From positions 1 to 13,858 of the forward strand of contig CATYYP010000016.1 in NCBI GenBank assembly GCA_958415245.1: a stretch of DNA of 13,858 bases, given 5' to 3'. Source of the stretch: Schaalia odontolytica (GTDB lineage: Bacteria; Actinomycetota; Actinomycetes; Actinomycetales; Actinomycetaceae). The notes under the pieces are model-generated. The model saw only the letters and a program-made list of their open reading frames with translations, was not told where the DNA came from and ran no database searches. This document shows positions 6,890 through 13,405 of the stretch, piece after piece. Position numbers and translations under genes: made by a program. Positions within the stretch are counted from its first letter, which is position 1. Every line of letters starts with the position of its first letter.

Positions 6890-9580
6890 GTGCGAGGTTC
6901 CGTCAGGATTTTTCGTCGTGATCTTCTGAGGCTGGTGCGTGTTCCGGCCGCGTGGATCGTCATTGTTGGTATGGCGTTCGTGCCCGCGCTCTACGCGTGG
7001 TTCAACATCGTAGGATTCTGGGATCCGTACTCGCAGACCTCCCACATTCGCGTCGCCGTCGCGAACGAGGACGAGGGCGCGACCAAGGACCAGATCGGCA
7101 CCGTGAACGTCGGTGCGATGCTCGAGACTCAGCTGAAGCAGAACGATCAGCTGGGCTGGCACTTCGTGAGCGCCGACGAGGCGCGCGCCGAGGTGGAACG
7201 CGGGGACTCCTACGCGGCCTTCATTATCCCGGCGTCGTTTTCGCGCGACCTGACGGGCATCGTTGACCGCACGTACGTCAAGCCGAACATCCAGTATTAC
7301 GTCAACGAGAAGAACAACGCGGTGGCCCCCAAGATCACGGGGGCGGGTGCAACGGCTATCGACCGCCAGATCAACTCCGCCTTCGTCTCGACGGTGGCCA
7401 AGGTGCTGTCGGAGAAGGCGTCCGAGGCCGGGGTGAGTATCGCGGATAACGCTGACCAGAAGCGTTCGGACGTGTCCGCGTCGGTGTCCGAGGCCTCGGC
7501 CAAGCTGGGCAGCGCGTCGCAGACCCTGGAGGGCATGGGGGAGAAGATTGACGCTGCGAAGGCCTCGGTGGCCTCGGCTCGCACGACCCTGAGCGATCTG
7601 GACGCGGCCGTCTCCGAGATGTCGACCTCCCTGGATCAGGCGGACCAGCTGGTGAGCGACTCGCGCACGTCGCTGGCGTCCTTCTCGAGCCAGATGGGTG
7701 GGGCTCTTGACGGCCTGTCCTCGAACGCGGCGAGCGCCCTGGCGGGCGTGTCCGCGAACGCGGGAACCCTTGACGGCGCTGTCCAGGGCGCCTCCGGGCG
7801 CGTGGGTGGCCTGCTCACCGAGGGCACGTCGATCAACGACTCGGTGGGCGAGGTGCTCGCGGAGCTGAACGCACTGGGCATCGGGAACCTGCCCGCCGCG
7901 GGCACGGCACTGACCGACCTGACGAACCAGAACGCCGCGCTGTCGACGGCCCTGGGCAGCCTGACGACCCTCAACTCGGACCTGTCGACAACGTCCACGT
8001 CGATTTCGAACGCGCTGACGTCAGCCTCCGACGCGTCCGCGGCCGTGTCGGCCTCGGTGACGAACGCGCGCAGCGGAGTGTCCGCCCAGCTGCCCGTGAT
8101 CTCCTCGGCGCTTGACGATTTCTCGAGTGCTTCTTCGTCGATGCGAGGTTCCCTCGACACCTTGCGCAGCCAGCGCGATCAGGTGTCGGGCCTGCTCGAC
8201 CAGCTTGACTCCCTGCTGGACGGGGCGAAGACGGCGACCCAGACCAGCTCGACGAATGTTGCCGCGATCAAGACCGACCTTGACTCGGTGGCGACGGACA
8301 TTTCGTCGCTATCCTCCTCGAACACGCTGCGCGACCTCGCGGACTCCCTCGGGGTCAACGCCGAATCGATCGCCTCCTTCATGGCCTCGCCGACGCAGAT
8401 CGAGACGAAGGCCGTGTACCCCGTGGCCGCCTACGGTTCGGCGATGGCCCCGCTGTTCACGAACCTGGCTCTGTGGATCGGCGCGTTCTCGCTCGTCCTC
8501 CTCCTGAAGCTCGATGTGGATGAGGAGGGCATCGGCCCCACGTCCTCTGCCGCCAAGTACATGGGCCGGTGGATGCTTCTCGCCTTCTTCGGGGTCATTC
8601 AGGGGCTCGTTGTGTCGTTCGGCGACCTGATTATCGGCGTGCAGACGGTGTCGCGTCCCGCGTTCGTGGGGACGGCGATGATCATCTCGCTGGTGTTTGT
8701 GTCGATCGTCTACATGCTCTCCACGTGCTTCCAGCACATCGGCAAGGGCCTGTGCGTCATCATCATGGTCATGCAGATTCCCGGGTCTGCCGGCCTGTAT
8801 CCGATCGAGATGCTGCCGTCCTTCTTCCGCTTCCTGCACCCGCTGTTCCCCTTCACCTACGGCATTAACGCGCTGCGTGAGATCGTGGCCGGCTTCTATG
8901 GGCACACTTACCTGTCGTGCCTGGCGGTTCTCGGCGCCGAGGCGCTGGTTGCCTTCGCGATCGGCCTCGCGCTGCGTCCGTTCTTGGTGAACTTGAACGC
9001 GATGATCACGCGCGACCTGGCGTCCTCCGGGCTCTTCCTGGCCGAGGCCACGCGCGTTCCTTCGAACCGCTACCGCCTGACGCAGATCGTGGCGGCCCTG
9101 GCCGATCACGACGGCTTCCAGCGCTCGGTGAGCGGCCGTGCCGCGCGTTTCGAGCGTCGTTACCCGACGATCCGCCGCGTGGCGATCGTCGTCGGCGTTA
9201 TCGTGCCGGTGGCGCTTGCCGTCCTGTCGGTCGCGAACGTCGCGGAGGTGCCGATCGTGCTGGGTGCATGGATCGTCTGGGTTCTCCTCGTCATCACGTT
9301 CCTGATCGGCCTGGAGTACCTGCGCGAGGCCTTGGCGCGTCAGCAGCTCCTTGGCGCCATGGATGAGAGGGACGTGCGCTCGCTGCTGACCCGCCGCGTG
9401 CAGGGCGCGCGCTCGCGTATCGCGCTGGGTGCTGCCGCTGTGGGGGCGTCGATCTCATCGGCGCTGGCTTCCTCCCTCGGTGAGCGCGGGGGACAGGACA
9501 CGGACGAGGCCGACCCCGGCCTCGTCGAGGAGGACGGCGCGGGCGACGCGTCGGAGACGGCGAAGGGAGAAGAGCAGTGA
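6890..9580 (+). CDS. YhgE/Pip family membrane protein, long form with C-terminal extension
   Basis: An 896-residue ABC-2-like membrane protein of the family that includes the lactococcal phage infection protein Pip and Bacillus YueB/YhgE; some relatives serve as phage receptors or in ESX/type VII secretion, but the role here is unknown. TM1 lies at about 19-40, followed by the family motif LYAWFNIVGFWDPY and an external domain (VNEKNNAVAPKITGAGA near 140-160). A Ser/Ala/Asp-rich helical stalk covers about 180-500. Five or so TM segments follow from about 519 to 700 (MAPLFTNLALW; GSAGLYPIEMLPSFF; LHPLFPFTYGINALR). Beyond the normal end there are about 190 more residues with two further TM segments (about 763-811) and an acidic tail. 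GTG start with AGAAGG 7 bases upstream, 18 bases after smpB. It overlaps the next paralogue. Confidence 0.88.
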   Translation: MRGSVRIFRRDLLRLVRVPAAWIVIVGMAFVPALYAWFNIVGFWDPYSQTSHIRVAVANEDEGATKDQIGTVNVGAMLETQLKQNDQLGWHFVSADEARAEVERGDSYAAFIIPASFSRDLTGIVDRTYVKPNIQYYVNEKNNAVAPKITGAGATAIDRQINSAFVSTVAKVLSEKASEAGVSIADNADQKRSDVSASVSEASAKLGSASQTLEGMGEKIDAAKASVASARTTLSDLDAAVSEMSTSLDQADQLVSDSRTSLASFSSQMGGALDGLSSNAASALAGVSANAGTLDGAVQGASGRVGGLLTEGTSINDSVGEVLAELNALGIGNLPAAGTALTDLTNQNAALSTALGSLTTLNSDLSTTSTSISNALTSASDASAAVSASVTNARSGVSAQLPVISSALDDFSSASSSMRGSLDTLRSQRDQVSGLLDQLDSLLDGAKTATQTSSTNVAAIKTDLDSVATDISSLSSSNTLRDLADSLGVNAESIASFMASPTQIETKAVYPVAAYGSAMAPLFTNLALWIGAFSLVLLLKLDVDEEGIGPTSSAAKYMGRWMLLAFFGVIQGLVVSFGDLIIGVQTVSRPAFVGTAMIISLVFVSIVYMLSTCFQHIGKGLCVIIMVMQIPGSAGLYPIEMLPSFFRFLHPLFPFTYGINALREIVAGFYGHTYLSCLAVLGAEALVAFAIGLALRPFLVNLNAMITRDLASSGLFLAEATRVPSNRYRLTQIVAALADHDGFQRSVSGRAARFERRYPTIRRVAIVVGVIVPVALAVLSVANVAEVPIVLGAWIVWVLLVITFLIGLEYLREALARQQLLGAMDERDVRSLLTRRVQGARSRIALGAAAVGASISSALASSLGERGGQDTDEADPGLVEEDGAGDASETAKGEEQ

Positions 9581-11781
9581 GGACCATCTGGGCTATCTAC
9601 CGCGCCGACCTGCGCCGCACGCATCGATCCCTGATCGCCAGCGTCGTCGTCTTCGGACTGGTCGTCATTCCGTCGCTGTTCACGTGGTTCAACGTCGCGG
9701 CCTCGTGGGACCCCTTCGGGAACACACGAAGTCTGCGCATCGCGATCGCGAACACGGACGCGGGCTACAAGTCGGACCTGGTGCCGCTGCACGTCAACAT
9801 TGGCGATTCTGTGGTGTCCGCGCTGCGTAAGAACGACAACTTCGACTGGGTCATCGCGTCCGAGGACGAGGCGGTCGAGGGGACGCGCTCGGGCGAGTAC
9901 TACGCGGCCATCGTCATCCCGTCGGACTTTTCGCGCGAGATGCTGACCTTCTTTGACGGGGGAGCATCCTCCGCGCCGATGACCTACTACGTCAACGAGA
10001 AGAAGAACGGCATCTCGCCGAAGATCGCCGGCCAGGGCGCCGAGGCCGTGAGCGCCCAGGTGAATCAGATCTTCGTGCAGACGCTCTCCGAGGTCGCCCT
10101 CGATACGGCAACGTCGGTCGGGAGTGCGCTGTCGTCGCCCACAGCCGTCAATACGGTGACGGCGCTCGATAACCGCGTGCAGACCGTCGCCTCGCGCCTG
10201 CGCACGGCGGCGGATAGCGCGGACGCGTACGCGTCGCTCGTGGGATCCTCGGTGACACTCATCGACTCGACGGCCACGCTCGTGGACGGGCTGGGGAGCG
10301 CGAAGGGTTCCGCGCAGTCCGCGGTCTCGAGCGCTCAGGCCGGAGCGAGCGGCCTCGGATCTGCTGCGTCGGCGGCGGTCTCCTCGGTATCCGACGCGAT
10401 CTCCTCCTCGCAGTCCTCGCTGTCCTCCCTGTCGAGCGCCGTAGAAAGCGTGTACACGAACGGCTCGACGAGCGCGTCGGATGCGGCCTCGACGCTGCGC
10501 TCGCAGGCCTCCGTGCTGGACACGCAGGCCACCAGCTTCGCGTCCATCAAGACGACGCTCGAGGCGCTGCCGGGCTCGCCCGTCTCCCAGTCCTCGCTGG
10601 ACCGCCTGCAGGCGGCCTCCGACCGGCTGACCGAGGTTGCGAACGGGCTGCGCGCCGCCGCCTCCGAGCTGGACTCCAAGGTCGCGAATGCGGAAGCTGG
10701 GCACGCCACGGTCAACGGCCTGATCGCCCAGGCGCGCTCCGCGGTCGACGGCCTGTCCTCCGACTACGAGAACAACCTGCGACCCCAGCTCGAATCGCTG
10801 GCCGCAACCCTGGCCTCGGCCCAGTCGTCCCTGAGCGCCGCGCGCACGTCCCTGGAGGGCGCGACCTCCACGGCCTCGAACGGCAGCGGGAGCACGCGCG
10901 AGGGGCTGACCCAGCTGCACGACAACCTGAGTGGCGCGGCCACGAGCCTTCGTGAAGCGGCCGGAAAGCTCGACTCCCTGCACTCCTCGATTAGTGAGGC
11001 GCTTGCCAGTGGAGACCTGACGACGCTCGGGACCATCATCGGGAATAATCCCGAGGCCCTGGCTGCGGCGATTGCGGCGCCCGTCGGCGTGGAGAAGACT
11101 CCCGTTTACCCGGTCGCGAACTTCGGCTCCCAGATGGCGCCCTTGTACACGATCCTGGCGCTGTGGGTGGGCTCCATCCTGATGGTCGTGTCTCTGCGCT
11201 CGGACGTCACGGACGCCACCGTCGCCGACGGCCTGCCCGAGGGCGACCCGCTGCACGCGACCCTCACCGCGAAGCCCGTTGGCCTGGCCGCCGGATACCT
11301 TGGGCGCTACCTGATCTTCGGGACGATCGCGCTCGCCCAGGCGACCCTGGTGGGGCTGGGCGACCTGTACTTCTTGAAGGTTCAGCACGCTCACCCGCTG
11401 CAGTTCATGGGCACCCTGTGGCTGACGGCCGTCGTGTTCTCTTTCCTGCTGTACACGCTTATTGCGACGTTCGGGAACGCGGGCAAGGCCCTGGGCGTGC
11501 TGCTCCTGGTCCTGCAGATTTCGGGCGCCGGGGGAGCGTTCCCGCTGGCGATCCTGCCGTCCTTCTTCTCGTCGATTTCGCCGTTCCTGCCGGCCACGCA
11601 CGCGATCACGGCGCTGCGCGCGTCGATCGCCGGATACGCGGGCCACGAGTACGGGGACGCCATGTGGTTCCTGGCTTCTTTCATCCTGTTCACCGCGTTC
11701 CTGGGGCTGGCCCTGCGCCCGCTCCTGGTGCGCAAGAACCGCCGCATGGTGGAGAAGCTGGAGTCTACGAAGCTGCTCTGA
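9577..11781 (+). CDS. YhgE/Pip family membrane protein, short form
   Basis: A 734-residue paralogue of the preceding gene. It shows TM1 at about 20-42 with LFTWFNVAASWDPFG, the external motif VNEKKNGISPKIAGQGA, and a long Ser/Ala-rich helical stalk (about 180-500). The C-terminal ABC-2-like membrane block starts at about residue 520 (MAPLYTILALW) with GAGGAFPLAILPSFF and LPATHAITALR, and the chain ends just after the last TM. It lacks the extension of its neighbour. The GTG start overlaps the previous stop as GTGA, with SD AGGGAG 7 bases upstream, so the two are co-translated and plausibly form a heteromer (inference). The near-identical spacing from N-terminus to MAPL (residue 519 versus 520) supports a duplication origin. 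No clear terminator follows, only a T5 run at 11790-11794. Confidence 0.88.
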   Translation: MRTIWAIYRADLRRTHRSLIASVVVFGLVVIPSLFTWFNVAASWDPFGNTRSLRIAIANTDAGYKSDLVPLHVNIGDSVVSALRKNDNFDWVIASEDEAVEGTRSGEYYAAIVIPSDFSREMLTFFDGGASSAPMTYYVNEKKNGISPKIAGQGAEAVSAQVNQIFVQTLSEVALDTATSVGSALSSPTAVNTVTALDNRVQTVASRLRTAADSADAYASLVGSSVTLIDSTATLVDGLGSAKGSAQSAVSSAQAGASGLGSAASAAVSSVSDAISSSQSSLSSLSSAVESVYTNGSTSASDAASTLRSQASVLDTQATSFASIKTTLEALPGSPVSQSSLDRLQAASDRLTEVANGLRAAASELDSKVANAEAGHATVNGLIAQARSAVDGLSSDYENNLRPQLESLAATLASAQSSLSAARTSLEGATSTASNGSGSTREGLTQLHDNLSGAATSLREAAGKLDSLHSSISEALASGDLTTLGTIIGNNPEALAAAIAAPVGVEKTPVYPVANFGSQMAPLYTILALWVGSILMVVSLRSDVTDATVADGLPEGDPLHATLTAKPVGLAAGYLGRYLIFGTIALAQATLVGLGDLYFLKVQHAHPLQFMGTLWLTAVVFSFLLYTLIATFGNAGKALGVLLLVLQISGAGGAFPLAILPSFFSSISPFLPATHAITALRASIAGYAGHEYGDAMWFLASFILFTAFLGLALRPLLVRKNRRMVEKLESTKLL

Positions 11782-11797
11782 GGCGTCGGTTTTTCCC

Positions 11798-11826
11798 TTG
11801 ACGGGTTGTGTGTGGCGACGTAAACT
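11798..11826 (+). promoter_or_regulatory. ssrA promoter
   Basis: A -35 TTGACG (11798-11803) and -10 TAAACT (11821-11826) are separated by exactly 17 bases, the best sigma-A/HrdB-type promoter in the window, consistent with a strongly expressed stable RNA. Predicted transcription start is near 11833, about 49 bases before the mature tmRNA 5' end. Confidence 0.8.
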
Positions 11827-11833
11827 GATGTGT

Positions 11834-11877
11834 CCGACGGTCTGCGGTAACGCTGGGCGTCGGGGAGTTGAAAACTC
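11834..11877 (+). other. Structured 5' leader of pre-tmRNA (two hairpins)
   Basis: CCGACG (11834-11839) pairs with CGTCGG (11858-11863), closing an inner GCG-GTAA-CGC helix (11844-11853) with a GNRA tetraloop. A second hairpin, GAGTT-GAA-AACTC (11865-11877), sits four bases before the mature 5' end. The leader must be removed by RNase P, so these may aid processing; function is inferred. Confidence 0.5.
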
Positions 11878-11881
11878 AAGA

Positions 11882-12256
11882 GGGGATGATCGGTTTCGAC
11901 AGTGGTCGTCGATCGAAGTGAAGCGAGCCGAGAATGTACGCTCAACTCGTTAACGATGCGTGCAAACCAATAGGTGCCGAACAGAATCGCACCGACTACG
12001 TTCTCGCTGCCTGATATCGCAGCCTGAACCTTTAGTCCGTCAGCCCGGGAGTTGCTTCCGGCCCGGTGTCTGGCGTCGTCTAGGGAGCCACTGGGAGTCG
12101 CCCATGTTGGTGGGGTGCCTCCGACACTTAATCAACTGAGCCTATCCAGCGGTGAGTCTGCGCAATGCTGGGGGCTGAGAAATAAAACCGTAGACTGCGC
12201 TCGGAGAAGAATTCGGGGCCGGCCATTGGACGGGGGTTCGATTCCCCCCATCTCCA
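11882..12256 (+). ncRNA. ssrA: Transfer-messenger RNA (tmRNA)
   Basis: Rescues stalled ribosomes by acting as alanyl-tRNA and then as mRNA for a degradation tag. The acceptor stem pairs GGGGATG (11882-11888) with CATCTCC (12249-12255), discriminator A12256, with one G-U pair. The T-arm is GGGGG-TTCGATT-CCCCC (12232-12248). The characteristic 5' stretch GATCGGTTTCGACAG follows the acceptor. The resume codon is GCC at 11976 and the tag reads AEQNRTDYVLAA, ending at TGA 12012-12014; it parallels the mycobacterial ADSHQRDYALAA tag. The 3' CCA is not encoded (CAA follows the discriminator), so it must be added post-transcriptionally. Total length of 375 nt is normal for a one-piece tmRNA. Any ORF across this region is coincidental. 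Confidence 0.95.
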
Positions 12257-12260
12257 CAAT

Positions 12261-12319
12261 CCCCACCTATCGCTGATCTAGCGCCAATTAGTTGAGCGTG
12301 TGGGTGCAAGGTGGGTACA
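12261..12319. repeat. Short repeats just downstream of ssrA (possible integrase arm-type sites)
   Basis: GTGGGTGCAAG (12300-12310) is followed directly by GTGGGTACAAC (12311-12321). An inverted related copy, CCCCACCTA, lies at 12261-12269. Repeats of this kind next to the 3' end of a tRNA-like gene resemble arm-binding sites of a tyrosine recombinase att region. No integrase is in the window, so this is suggestive only. Confidence 0.3.
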
Positions 12320-12321
12320 AC

Positions 12322-12360
12322 AAAAGCCCCCACGTGCCTCTCCGGCAGGTGGGGGTCTTT
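12322..12360. terminator. Bidirectional terminator between ssrA and the minus-strand ORF
   Basis: Arms 12327-12338 and 12344-12355 pair with one G-G mismatch around a TCTCC loop. It is flanked by AAAA on the left and TCTTT on the right, giving a U-run on both strands. It would end ssrA read-through and also the convergent gene whose stop codon is at 12360-12362. Confidence 0.75.
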
Positions 12361-12743
12361 CATGCGTTGAAACGCGATTCAAGCGCCTCAATTCGCTCGT
12401 AGATTGAGCGGTGGGTGTCGTGCGCGTGTGAGGCGATCAGACGCTGAGCCGACTCGCGCGCTGTGCGTTTATCGTGTATCTCTGCGGCCATCCTGCTGCC
12501 ACGCTCATTGATCCTGTCGATCCGCTCCTTCATGTCCGACATACTCACTCCGTGGTTCTCGAGCGTCGAGGCGACGCGATCGACCGTCGATGAGAGGCCC
12601 TCGAACTGCTCGGGCAGGACTGCGAGTGCCCCGACTGTTTCGTTGACGGCGTTCCTCCTCGAAATCGCCCGCCGACTGGGAACCCCTCCCCGGTAAGGTG
12701 GGAGGTGCCAACCACGCCGCACGATCTCGTGCGGCAACCACAC
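12360..12743 (-). CDS. Small coiled-coil protein of unknown function, start uncertain
   Basis: I do not recognise this protein. The open frame allows up to 127 residues; the coding-like part begins around VNETVGALAVLPEQF and continues as a charged amphipathic helix (SDMKERIDRINERGSR, HRSIYERIEALESRF) with heptad-like spacing, as in small phage or island proteins. No TM segment. The start is unclear. The best SD (AGGAGG, complement of 12654-12659) has a GTC codon 6 bases downstream (12645-12647) where a start would be expected. The longest ORF from GTG 12743 has a poor SD and an Arg/Pro-rich leader. ATG at 12542 has GGAG 5 bases upstream and would give 60 residues. It is divergent from the next gene and ends at the bidirectional terminator. 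Confidence 0.5.
   Translation of the reverse strand: MWLPHEIVRRGWHLPPYRGGVPSRRAISRRNAVNETVGALAVLPEQFEGLSSTVDRVASTLENHGVSMSDMKERIDRINERGSRMAAEIHDKRTARESAQRLIASHAHDTHRSIYERIEALESRFNA
12716..12735 (+). repeat. Perfect hairpin/operator-like palindrome in the divergent intergenic region
   Basis: GCCGCACGA (12716-12724) and TCGTGCGGC (12727-12735) are exact reverse complements. The palindrome is flanked by direct repeats AACCAC (12710-12715 and 12736-12741) and further out by partly complementary GGTGGGAGGTG (12697-12707) and CACCTCACC (12741-12749). It lies just before the SD of the following gene and could be an RNA structure or a repressor site. Confidence 0.5.
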
Positions 12744-12761
12744 CTCACCAAGGAGGAAGAC

Positions 12762-13208
12762 TTGGAATCACCAGCAAACGTCGTCATGGCAGTGTGCGCT
12801 GTCTTGACTATCGTCGGAGCCGTGTTCTCCTGGTGGCACGCCAACGCCTCAAAGAAGGCGCGAGATGCCGCCGAGAAAGCCGACGCGAACGCAACACGGC
12901 AACGCGAAGCCATCGAGAAGATCGCAGAAGCGCTCAACCCAGTGCCCGCAGAGTACGCCTTCTCCGTCGAATGGCAAAGCAAAGACTCCTTCGTGCTACG
13001 CAACACCGGGACCGCCCCCGTCACCGTCAACGCAATCGCCAACGATCCCGAGCGAAACTTCGAGGGCAAAATTCCCTTCACACTCGACCCCGGCCGCAGC
13101 CAACACTTCTACGAGGCGCTCACGATGGGCAGCACGCCCGTTGACGAGCTCGTCCTCGATATCGCCGATAGAGACACGCCCGTGATCGTCCCCCTGAGAC
13201 GCATATAG
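12762..13208 (+). CDS. Single-pass membrane protein with beta-rich C-terminal domain, unknown function
   Basis: A 148-residue protein I cannot assign to a family. One TM helix lies at about residues 6-25 (VVMAVCAVLTIVGAVFSWW), followed by a charged Ala/Lys/Glu helix (about 28-58, likely coiled coil). A C-terminal domain from about 62 shows alternating hydrophobic strands, FVLRNTGTAPVTVNAI and FTLDPGRSQHF, patterns common in Ig-like beta-sandwich modules. TTG start at 12762 is chosen because AAGGAGGA (12750-12757) lies 4-5 bases upstream; the frame is open further up to 12705, but that would place the SD and palindrome inside the gene. It stands in the island after ssrA, divergent from the small coiled-coil ORF. 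Possible roles such as phage superinfection or envelope stress are not supported by anything specific. Confidence 0.65.
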   Translation: MESPANVVMAVCAVLTIVGAVFSWWHANASKKARDAAEKADANATRQREAIEKIAEALNPVPAEYAFSVEWQSKDSFVLRNTGTAPVTVNAIANDPERNFEGKIPFTLDPGRSQHFYEALTMGSTPVDELVLDIADRDTPVIVPLRRI

Positions 13209-13405
13209 GTCATTGATTGCGCGTTCGTGCAGGCACCGCGACTTCGCGAGCATCTGCACCTGAATTTGCAGCAAATCACGCTGCGTGCGCGCAAGAAGCG
13301 CCTCGGCGAACCAGTGCCGAATGTGGTGTGAACCGAGGATGAGCGCCGTCGGCGCAATCGCCAGGAACTTTACCATCGGAGGAGGCGGGCTGCGGCCCCC
13401 AGAAC

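Noticed and set aside
10300..10900. Repetitive Ser/Ala/Asp coding sequence in the Pip stalks as a possible tandem DNA repeat
   Set aside because: Repetition is at the amino-acid composition level (helical stalk); no exact tandem DNA unit is seen.
9340..11646. Minus-strand 768-residue open frame over the Pip genes
   Set aside because: Result of the GC-rich, Ser/Ala-repetitive stalk codons; Arg/Gln/Gly-rich translation with no family pattern.
12052..12276. 74-residue plus-strand ORF inside ssrA
   Set aside because: It lies within the tmRNA 3' part; structure and T-arm explain the sequence.
12261..12360. Possible CRISPR-like repeats after ssrA
   Set aside because: Only two adjacent 11-base units and one inverted copy, without spacers or regular spacing.
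12996..13376. Minus-strand 126-residue ORF beginning MVKFLAIAPTALILG
   Set aside because: The first 55 residues look protein-like, but there is no SD before its ATG and more than half is antisense to the better supported membrane-protein gene. Not strong enough to call.
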